Assembly: GCA_936924235.1 (NCBI GenBank)
Contig: CAKZHN010000278.1
Span: forward strand, 1 to 11,142
Direction of reading: 5' to 3'
Source of the DNA: an uncultured Rhodoplanes sp.
GTDB taxonomy: Bacteria; Pseudomonadota; Alphaproteobacteria; Rhizobiales; Xanthobacteraceae
Length of the DNA: 11,142 nt
The notes below the pieces were generated by a model. That model searched no databases. It worked only from the letters and a program-made list of their open reading frames with translations, and was not told where the DNA came from. Below, in pieces: positions 5,680 through 11,142 of the stretch. Both the position numbers and the translations under genes were made by a program. Each line of letters opens with the position of its first letter. Position 1 is the stretch's first letter.

Positions 5680-6191
5680 GAGCCAAAGCCCCTCACGTTG
5701 TTGAGGAAGTGGCCGACCAGGAACAGGTACCAGGCCATCGCGGCCATCAGCACGGTCAGCCAGCGCCGCGGGCTGTCGTATTCGGCAGTCCGGACGTTCT
5801 TCCAGAGGTACCAGTAGATCGGCAGCAGGAAGAGCCCGAGCACTGCGACGTGCTCCTTGAGATCGAACACGCCGAGCGTCTTCCAGTAGCCCTGCGCCTC
5901 GATCGGGATGCGGACGTACATCCGGTATTTGGTGTAGATCCAGGCGCCGAAGATGAAGGTCACGATCCACAGCACGCAGATCGCGGCGGCGTAGCCCGCG
6001 CCCTGCACGGCGCGAAACCGCGTGACGAAGCCGCCGCCGGCCGCTTGCCGCACCGGCGCCAGCACCGACATCGCCTGATGCGTGATGGCGCCGAGCAGCG
6101 CCACCGCCATCAGGCCATGCACCATCATCAGGATCGTCCAGAAGGTGTTGACGTCGATCCAATCGAGGATGAAGTCAGGGACCAGGCCCAT
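5676..6191 (-). CDS. Four-helix membrane protein with histidines in or beside its helices, possible cytochrome-b-like electron carrier
   Basis: This is a 171-residue protein. The ATG at 6191 has GGGAGA 7 nt upstream. Four hydrophobic segments lie at about 18-44, 65-85, 111-131 and 144-163. There are only four histidines: H25 and H38 in helix 1, H114 at the start of helix 3 and H161 at the end of helix 4, all in or at the edges of membrane segments. Paired membrane histidines are the usual axial ligands of b-type haem, so a small quinone-linked cytochrome b is plausible. They could also be proton-handling or metal ligands. I do not recognise the family. It lies 130 nt downstream of a haem-c propeller protein gene and is coupled by a 4-nt overlap to the next membrane protein, so it may form the membrane anchor and electron partner of the block. 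Confidence 0.78.
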   Translation of the reverse strand: MGLVPDFILDWIDVNTFWTILMMVHGLMAVALLGAITHQAMSVLAPVRQAAGGGFVTRFRAVQGAGYAAAICVLWIVTFIFGAWIYTKYRMYVRIPIEAQGYWKTLGVFDLKEHVAVLGLFLLPIYWYLWKNVRTAEYDSPRRWLTVLMAAMAWYLFLVGHFLNNVRGFGS

Positions 6192-6255
6192 TCGAGTCTC
6201 CCGTCGTCAGTTCACGACGTTTGAAGTCGAAGCATCGCCGCCACGAAGACGGTCT

Positions 6256-6282
6256 TCACCCTCCCCTCGAGGGGGAGGGTGA
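6256..6282. repeat. Dispersed CACCCTCCCC-type palindrome (intergenic repeat)
   Basis: TCACCCTCCCC (6256-6266) pairs perfectly over 11 bp with GGGGAGGGTGA (6272-6282) around a 5-nt TCGAG loop. Palindromes of this sequence type are very common between genes in Bradyrhizobium-like genomes. Here it sits in the 130-nt gap between the second propeller gene and the four-helix membrane protein gene. In the mRNA it would be a strong stem that could limit read-through or protect the upstream message. Confidence 0.7.
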
Positions 6283-6321
6283 CCGCGCGTGTTGCTTTCA
6301 CCGAACCAAACGCCGGCGCGC

Positions 6322-8469
6322 TCAATGCGCCAGCGGGTCGGGCCGGAGCTGGAAGTGCGCCGCGAGCGGCTTGGTGCCCTTGCCGCCTTCCATCATCCAG
6401 GGTGTGCGATCGCCGTTGGCGGCCCAGAGCCCGCGGCCCTTCCAGCCGGCGTTCGGATCGTCGATGCGACCGTCGAAGCCCTTGGCGTAGAAGCCAAGCG
6501 GATACGGCACGCGGATCGAGATCATCTTGCCGTCCTTCAGCGCGACGAGGCCGTCCTCCAGGTTCGCCGTGGACATCGGGATGTCCTCGCCGAGCCCGAA
6601 GGTGTTGTGCTGGTCGACCCACGAGTAGTAGCTCGACTCCGCCGAGTTCTCGCCGATGCCTTTGAAGCCCGGGCCGGGGTACTGGTAGAACTTCCAGCCC
6701 TCGGGGCAGTGGTTGCCGGTCGCGTTCGGACCGTTGAGCGGGCCCTTGCACAGACGGCGGTCGAACACGCCCATGTGGCCGCTCGCGAGCGACACCCAGA
6801 CGCGGCCCTGCTTGTCGATGTCACCGCCACGCGGCCCGAAGCCCGGCAGCGGCACGTTGTACATCTCCGACAGCGCCTTGTGCGGGTTCTTGCCCGGGTC
6901 GACGCGAACGACGGCGCCCGGATTGCCGCGGATCGTGCCCCACACCGAGCCGTCGGTCGGGCTCGGCATCACCGCATAGAAGGTCGGGCCGATGCGCATG
7001 TCCTTGCCGGCTTCCTGCGGCTTGCCCGGCTCGGTGTATTCGTCGCGCACGCCGTTGCCGTTGGTGTCGAGCACCAGCGCCGTCCAGCCCTGCGACTTCT
7101 CGATGTCGCCGGTCTCGTCCAGCATCTTGGTGTTGATCCAGCCGACATTGCCACCGCCGCCGCCGGTCGAGGCCCAGATCGTCTCGTTCGCGTCATAGCC
7201 AAACTGCAGATGATGCGAGCCGAAACAGGTCTGGTAGGCGGTGTACTTGCCGGTCTTCGGATCGTACATCGTCACCCGGCGGTTGGTGCTGTTGAGCGGG
7301 AACTCGACGGCCGACGGATGCGTCGAGCCCTTCTTGCAGAACGCCGGATTGTCCGGAACGTGACCGGTCGCGGCGAGCCAGACGCGGCCTTTGCGATCGA
7401 TCATCGAGTTGTGGTTGTTGGCCTTGCTGTCCCAGATGTCTTCGGTGCCCCAATAGGCCGAAGGCCCGAGGATGTGCACCGAGCCCGCGTTGCCGGGGCC
7501 GAGCGCAAGCGGCATGTCGGCCGTGGTCGGCAGCACGAAGTTCGACGCCACGTTCTTCACCGGGTCGAGGATCGGCATGTCGTTGCAGGCATGCTCGCAC
7601 TGCCCATAGAGCGGGCCGTTGGCGTTGACGGTCGGATAACGCCGGTCGCTCGAGATTAGGTCGTGCAGGTACTGCTTCGGATTGTGCCAATCGCGCAGCG
7701 TCACCACGATGTTGCGCTCGACGCCCTGCGGTCGCTGCGGCTTGGCGAACGGCAGCTCGCCCTTCTCGACGCGCTCGGTCCAGTCGGCGAGATATTTGTA
7801 CGGCACACCGCCGAGCTGACCGGCCGCGATGGTGATCATGTTCTCGCCGGCCTGTCCGGACTGGGTGCGGCGGACCCAGGCTTCCTCGTGGGTCTTGGTC
7901 GCGTCCTTATGGAACGCCGGAATGGTCCGCGTCGCGAGCTGGCCGAGCTGATGACAGCCGACGCAGCCGTTATTCTTCATGCCGTTGAGGTAATCGGTGA
8001 TCTTCATGCCCGGAGGCGAATCCTTGCTGCCGAAGAACTCGGCCTCAGGGATCTTCATCATCGAGTACCAGTAGATCGCCGGATAGTATTTCGCGGCCTC
8101 TGCGTCACTCGACGCCGCCACCGCGGTCAGGTTGAGCTGCTTGCCGGGCTCGCTCTTGACCTTGGGTGAATCGACGAGGCCGTAGCCGCGCACCCAGATG
8201 TCGTAGTTGGCCTTCGGCAGATCCGGGATGACGTAGCGGCCCTGGTCGTCGGTCACCACACTGCGGATGAAGCGGACCGGAAGGTCGCGCGTCTCCGCAA
8301 TCACCCAGACGCCGGCCTCCGGCCCCTTCGGACCGGTGACCACGCCGCCGATGTCGTCATTGTCGATCGCGACCGCCGCCGCCTGCTGTGCGAGGGCCGT
8401 CGATGGTGCGGCGAGTGCCGCGATGCCGAGCGCTGCCACGCTCGCGAAAAGAACTGCACGCAATGTCAT
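6322..8469 (-). CDS. Secreted CarboxypepD_reg / haem c / beta-propeller protein, paralogue B
   Basis: This is a 715-residue protein. The ATG at 8469 has AGGAGG upstream. The signal peptide is about 1-28 (ending STALAQQ). A CarboxypepD_reg domain spans about 37-117 (IGGVVTGPKGPEAGVWVIAE, then TDDQGRYVIPDLP). A cytochrome-c-like segment follows with CVGCH at 169-173. A Vgb/SMP-30-like propeller fills most of the rest, with blade motifs such as DRKGRVWLAAT (358-368), ANETIWAS (427-434) and DKQGRVWVSLAS (552-563). An EF-hand-like loop DTNGNGVRDEY lies at 468-478. C378, C415, C574 and C588 are also present in the paralogue, so disulphides are possible; CEHAC (291-295) is not. Covalent haem implies periplasmic redox function. 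Vgb-type propellers include the streptogramin lyase Vgb, but lyase activity here is not supported. About 121 nt separate it from the paralogue upstream. Confidence 0.85.
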   Translation of the reverse strand: MTLRAVLFASVAALGIAALAAPSTALAQQAAAVAIDNDDIGGVVTGPKGPEAGVWVIAETRDLPVRFIRSVVTDDQGRYVIPDLPKANYDIWVRGYGLVDSPKVKSEPGKQLNLTAVAASSDAEAAKYYPAIYWYSMMKIPEAEFFGSKDSPPGMKITDYLNGMKNNGCVGCHQLGQLATRTIPAFHKDATKTHEEAWVRRTQSGQAGENMITIAAGQLGGVPYKYLADWTERVEKGELPFAKPQRPQGVERNIVVTLRDWHNPKQYLHDLISSDRRYPTVNANGPLYGQCEHACNDMPILDPVKNVASNFVLPTTADMPLALGPGNAGSVHILGPSAYWGTEDIWDSKANNHNSMIDRKGRVWLAATGHVPDNPAFCKKGSTHPSAVEFPLNSTNRRVTMYDPKTGKYTAYQTCFGSHHLQFGYDANETIWASTGGGGGNVGWINTKMLDETGDIEKSQGWTALVLDTNGNGVRDEYTEPGKPQEAGKDMRIGPTFYAVMPSPTDGSVWGTIRGNPGAVVRVDPGKNPHKALSEMYNVPLPGFGPRGGDIDKQGRVWVSLASGHMGVFDRRLCKGPLNGPNATGNHCPEGWKFYQYPGPGFKGIGENSAESSYYSWVDQHNTFGLGEDIPMSTANLEDGLVALKDGKMISIRVPYPLGFYAKGFDGRIDDPNAGWKGRGLWAANGDRTPWMMEGGKGTKPLAAHFQLRPDPLAH

Positions 8470-8510
8470 GATTTCCTCCTGTCGTCGCCTAGCCCAGTCG
8501 GAATGCGCGC

Positions 8511-8530
8511 CGGGGCCTGTTCAGGCCCCG
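8511..8530 (-). promoter_or_regulatory. Strong stem-loop between the two paralogous genes
   Basis: CGGGGCCT and AGGCCCCG form a perfect 8-bp stem (9 bp if the inner G-C is counted) in the 121-nt gap between the propeller genes. On the minus strand it is not followed by a T-run, so it is not a standard terminator. A hairpin in this position could stabilise the upstream part of a processed message or partly stop read-through, making the two paralogues unequal in expression. This is inference. Confidence 0.45.
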
Positions 8531-8590
8531 ACGTAGTCGTTCAGTCGCAACGTGTTTTTCTTCTTCTCATGCGTTTCGTGCGCGTGGCGC

Positions 8591-10741
8591 TCAATGCGCC
8601 AGCGGATCAGGCCGCACCTGGATGTGCACCACCATCGGATAGGCGCCCTTGCCGCGCTCGTTGAGCCAAGGCGTGCGGTCGCCGCTGGCGCTCCACAGAC
8701 CCCTGCCCTTCCAGCCGGCATTCGCATCGTCGATGCGGGCGTCGAGACCCTTGGCGTAGTAGCCCATCGGGTACGGCACCTTCAGCAGAACCATCTTGCC
8801 GTTCACGAGAGCGGCGAAGCCGTCCTGCAGGTTCGCGGTCGAGATCGGCACGTCGTCGCCGAGACCGACGGCGTTGTGCTGGTCAACAAACGTGTAGTAG
8901 CTCGCCTCGGCGCTGGTGCCGGGCAGATCGTCGAAGCCCGGGCCCGGATACTTGGTGAGCGTGAAGCCCTCCGGGCAGTGGTTGCCGGTGGCGTTCGGGC
9001 CGTTCAGCGGGGCTTTGCACTTGCGTCGGTCGAAGGCGATCAGGTGGCCGCCCGAGCCCGAGCCGTACACCACGCCGTCCTTGCCGATGTCGCCGCCGCG
9101 CACGCCGATGGCCTCCTTCGGCAGCTCGTAGAACTCGCTGAGCTTGGTCTTCGGATCGAAGCGAAGGAAGCCTGGCCGTCCGGCGAAGGTGCCCGACGTA
9201 TACCAGACCGAGCCATCGACCGGGTTCGGCATCACCGCGTAAGGCCCGGAGCCCGGGTTGTAACGCAGATCCTTGCCCTCTTCCGGCTTGTCGCTGAACT
9301 CGTCGAGCTTGCCGTTTCCGTTGGTGTCGAACACGAACGGGAACCAGCCGATCGCCTTCTGGGCGTCGCCGGTCTCGTCGAACACCTTGGTGTCGATCCA
9401 GCCGGCCACCTGCCCGGTGCCCGACATCCACAGCGTGTTGTCGGCGTCGTAGCCGAACTGCGGATGGTGCGTGCTGAAGCAGGTGTCGATGAACTTGTAT
9501 TCTTTCGTCTTCAGGTCGACGACAGCCGCCTGGCGCTGGCTCTTCTCGATCGGGAAGACCTTGGCGTACTGATTGTCGGAGCCCTTCTTGCACCAGTCCG
9601 GATTGTCCTGGCCGCGAACGGTGGCTGCGAGCCACACCCGGCCGTCCTTGCCGATCATGGCGTTGTGGTTGTTGGCCTTGGTGTCCCAAAGCGCCTTGTC
9701 GCCCCAATAGGCCGACGGCGCCGCGGGCTTCACCGCGCCGGCATGGCCCGGGCCAAGCGACAGCGGCATGCTCGGATCGGCCACCGGCATCTTGAAGAAC
9801 GACACCGTGTTGGTCTTGGGATCGAGGATCGGCGCGTTGTCGGTGGAATATTCCGGCGAGCCCCACAGCAGGCCGTTGGCGTTGACGGTCGGATTGCGGC
9901 GGTCCGTCGACACCGTGTCATGCATGTACTTGTCGGGCGCCGACCAGTCCCAGGTCGTGACCACGAGATTGCGCTCGACGCCGGCCGGACGCGGCGGCTT
10001 GTTCTTCGGCAACTCGCCCTTGGCGACGCGGTCGGTCCAGTCGCCGAAATACTTGTACGGCACGCCGCCGAACTGTCCAGCGAGGCGGTTGGTCATCATC
10101 TCGCCGGCCTGACCGGACTGGATGCGGCGCTGCCACGCGTCGGCGCCGCTGTCGAACTTGCCGAACTGCGCCGGGATGGTGCGGGTGGCCTCCTGGCCGA
10201 TCTGATGGCAACCGATGCAATCGGTGTTGTTCAGCTGCTTGATCCAGCCGGCCCGCGTGATGTTCTTCGGGATGTCGGTCGAGCCGCCGAAGTCCTTCTC
10301 CGGCGGAAGCTTGATCATCGCGTACCAGTAGATCGCCGGGTAGTAATGCGCGGCGACGGCCGCCGACGGAGCCTGAACCGCGGTGAGGTTCAGGGTCTGG
10401 CCGGGCTTGGCGCGCATTCTCGGCGAATCGACGAGGCCATAACCGCGCACCCACACCTCATAGTTGGCGGTCGGCAGATCGGGGATGACGTAGCGGCCCT
10501 TGTCGTCGGTGACGACGGCGCGCGTGAAGCGCGTGGGAAGATCGGTGGTCTCGGCGATCACCCAGACGCCGGCTTCCGGCCCCTTGGCGCCCGAGACAAT
10601 GCCGCCGATGTCGTCGGCATCGAGTGCGACCGGGGCCGCCGGCGCTGTCGGCTTCGGCTGCGCCACAACCGGCGCGCTTGCCGACACCACCGCAATCCCG
10701 AACGCCGCAACCGTAGAGAACAGAACCTGCTTCAGGCCCAT
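8591..10741 (-). CDS. Secreted CarboxypepD_reg / haem c / beta-propeller protein, paralogue A (first gene of the block)
   Basis: This is a 716-residue protein when started at the ATG at 10741, which has GGGAGG 7 nt upstream and gives a clean signal peptide (MGLKQVLFSTVAAFGIAVVS...VVAQ, about 1-28). An in-frame ATG at 10810 would add 23 residues of non-signal sequence and is rejected. The CarboxypepD_reg domain is at about 42-121 and the haem c site CIGCH at 175-179. Propeller blades include DGRVWLAAT (366-374) and DADNTLWMS (432-440). An EF-hand-like loop DTNGNGKLDEF lies at 472-482. The paired Cys C384, C421, C575 and C589 match paralogue B. Both proteins share long identical stretches (GPNATGNHCPEG, GWKGRGLW) and end in RPDPLAH. 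It lacks the CEHAC motif of B. It is the promoter-proximal gene, reading away from the TTT binding protein gene. Confidence 0.86.
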   Translation of the reverse strand: MGLKQVLFSTVAAFGIAVVSASAPVVAQPKPTAPAAPVALDADDIGGIVSGAKGPEAGVWVIAETTDLPTRFTRAVVTDDKGRYVIPDLPTANYEVWVRGYGLVDSPRMRAKPGQTLNLTAVQAPSAAVAAHYYPAIYWYAMIKLPPEKDFGGSTDIPKNITRAGWIKQLNNTDCIGCHQIGQEATRTIPAQFGKFDSGADAWQRRIQSGQAGEMMTNRLAGQFGGVPYKYFGDWTDRVAKGELPKNKPPRPAGVERNLVVTTWDWSAPDKYMHDTVSTDRRNPTVNANGLLWGSPEYSTDNAPILDPKTNTVSFFKMPVADPSMPLSLGPGHAGAVKPAAPSAYWGDKALWDTKANNHNAMIGKDGRVWLAATVRGQDNPDWCKKGSDNQYAKVFPIEKSQRQAAVVDLKTKEYKFIDTCFSTHHPQFGYDADNTLWMSGTGQVAGWIDTKVFDETGDAQKAIGWFPFVFDTNGNGKLDEFSDKPEEGKDLRYNPGSGPYAVMPNPVDGSVWYTSGTFAGRPGFLRFDPKTKLSEFYELPKEAIGVRGGDIGKDGVVYGSGSGGHLIAFDRRKCKAPLNGPNATGNHCPEGFTLTKYPGPGFDDLPGTSAEASYYTFVDQHNAVGLGDDVPISTANLQDGFAALVNGKMVLLKVPYPMGYYAKGLDARIDDANAGWKGRGLWSASGDRTPWLNERGKGAYPMVVHIQVRPDPLAH

Positions 10742-10866
10742 CGCAATGCCTCCCTGAAATCTCGGGTTATCGCCCCGTTGTCGAAGCGATCTTATACCAA
10801 ATAGGATCATCCGAAAGATGCCACCGGCCGTTTAGAGCCGGAGATGATCCACGGGAGGATGCCACC
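10742..10866. promoter_or_regulatory. Divergent promoter region with nested inverted repeats and a 9-bp direct repeat
   Basis: These 125 nt separate the first gene of the minus-strand block from the divergent TTT binding protein gene, so both promoters must lie here. GGATCATC (10804-10811) is the exact inverted partner of GATGATCC (10843-10850). Nested inside is CCGGC (10824-10828) with GCCGG (10837-10841). A direct repeat GATGCCACC occurs at 10817-10825 and again at 10858-10866, just before the plus-strand ATG. The minus strand has TATAAG at 10796-10791, about 50 nt from the propeller gene start, as a possible -10 box, without a good -35. Shared control of both directions by one regulator is plausible. 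Confidence 0.45.
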
Positions 10867-11142
10867 ATGCGGATCGCGCGCCGGACGATGGTCCGCATTG
10901 CGGGTTTGGTCTTATTCCAAACTGCGGTTGTTGTTTGCGGCGCGAAGGCAGAATCCTACCCGACGCGCGCCATCACCTTGATCGTGCCCTACCCGGCCGG
11001 CGGTCCGTCCGACACGCTGGCGCGCGTCATCACCGACCGGTTGAAGACCGCGCTCGGCCAGTCGGTGATCATCGAGAACGTCACCGGCGCGGGCGGCAGC
11101 ATCGGCACCGGCCGCGTCGCGCGCTCCGCGCCCGATGGCTAC
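10867..11142 (+). CDS. Tripartite tricarboxylate transporter (TTT/Bug) solute-binding protein, N-terminal part (3' end outside window)
   Basis: Ninety-two codons are visible, reading out of the right edge. The ATG at 10867 follows GGGAGG (10853-10858) by 8 nt. A signal peptide (MRIARRTMVRIAGLVLFQTAVVVCGAKA) should be cleaved near residue 28. The mature start matches the Bug/TctC family strongly: YPTRAITLIVPYPAGGPSDTLAR (31-53), then VIIENVTGAGGSIGTGRVARSAPDGY (67-92), which holds the two beta-strand loops that clasp the carboxylate ligand in this family. These periplasmic proteins bind small carboxylates, often aromatic or dicarboxylic acids, and deliver them to a TctAB-type permease or act as sensors. 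Many are encoded without a permease next to them. The ligand cannot be predicted. It is divergent from the redox block and may serve the same compound. Confidence 0.92.
   Translation, partial: MRIARRTMVRIAGLVLFQTAVVVCGAKAESYPTRAITLIVPYPAGGPSDTLARVITDRLKTALGQSVIIENVTGAGGSIGTGRVARSAPDGY

Noticed and set aside
5290..6162. 290-residue frame extending the 129-residue membrane protein upstream
   Set aside because: The upstream part overlaps the four-helix membrane protein gene in another frame and is Arg/Asp-rich non-membrane sequence; the ATGA overlap at 5676-5679 marks the real start.
6322..8469. Calling paralogue B a streptogramin B lyase (Vgb)
   Set aside because: Only the propeller repeats resemble Vgb. 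The signal peptide, haem c site and N-terminal domain argue for a periplasmic redox or binding role, and catalytic lyase residues could not be identified.
8552..10804. Plus-strand open frame of 750 codons opposite paralogue A
   Set aside because: Mirror frame of a confidently assigned gene; low-complexity Arg/Ala/Val/His composition, no domain recognisable. The similar frame opposite paralogue B (6289-7659) is rejected for the same reason; the resemblance between them only reflects the paralogy.
8591..10810. 739-residue form of paralogue A
   Set aside because: The ATG at 10741 has GGGAGG at good spacing and a signal peptide aligning with that of paralogue B; the extension would bury the signal peptide and run through the inverted-repeat region.

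Overview
The window is high-GC DNA, apparently chromosomal, from an alphaproteobacterium. The best guess is the Bradyrhizobium/Rhodopseudomonas/Nitrobacter group (Rhizobiales). This rests on the codon use, on a CACCCTCCCC-type palindrome and on a pair of GTCCCGG-type REP palindromes that resemble repeats scattered through those genomes. Genus assignment is inference. No tRNA, rRNA, insertion sequence or CRISPR array was seen.

Layout: (1) 1-1190, plus strand: the C-terminal end of an M48-type metallopeptidase, then a three-helix DUF1499 membrane protein 3 nt downstream. (2) 1254-2165, minus strand: a metallo-beta-lactamase-fold hydrolase, convergent with DUF1499. (3) 2306-2699, minus strand: a 76-residue secreted His-rich protein with a long structured 3' region ending in a strong UUCG-loop terminator. 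(4) 2976-10741, minus strand: six co-directional genes that look like one operon. (5) 10867 to the right edge, plus strand: the start of a tripartite tricarboxylate transporter (TTT/Bug) solute-binding protein, divergent from the operon.

The six-gene block is the most interesting part. In transcription order it encodes two tandem paralogues of about 715 residues. Each joins a signal peptide, a carboxypeptidase-regulatory-like (CarboxypepD_reg) domain, a CxxCH haem c site and a Vgb/SMP-30-like beta-propeller carrying an EF-hand-like loop. They are followed by a four-helix membrane protein with histidines in or next to its helices, a three-helix membrane protein overlapping it by 4 nt, a stand-alone secreted CarboxypepD_reg-like protein, and an exported Amidohydro_3 (YtcJ-like) hydrolase.

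My reading is a periplasmic oxidation/hydrolysis system. The haem-bearing propellers would act on or bind a small organic molecule and exchange electrons with the membrane pair, while the amidohydrolase hydrolyses a related compound. The divergent TTT binding protein may capture a substrate or product. The substrate and direction of electron flow cannot be read from sequence, and I know of no characterised system with this composition. A second point of interest is that the N-terminus of the amidohydrolase reads through two REP palindromes that appear to have landed in frame just upstream of its signal-peptide core.
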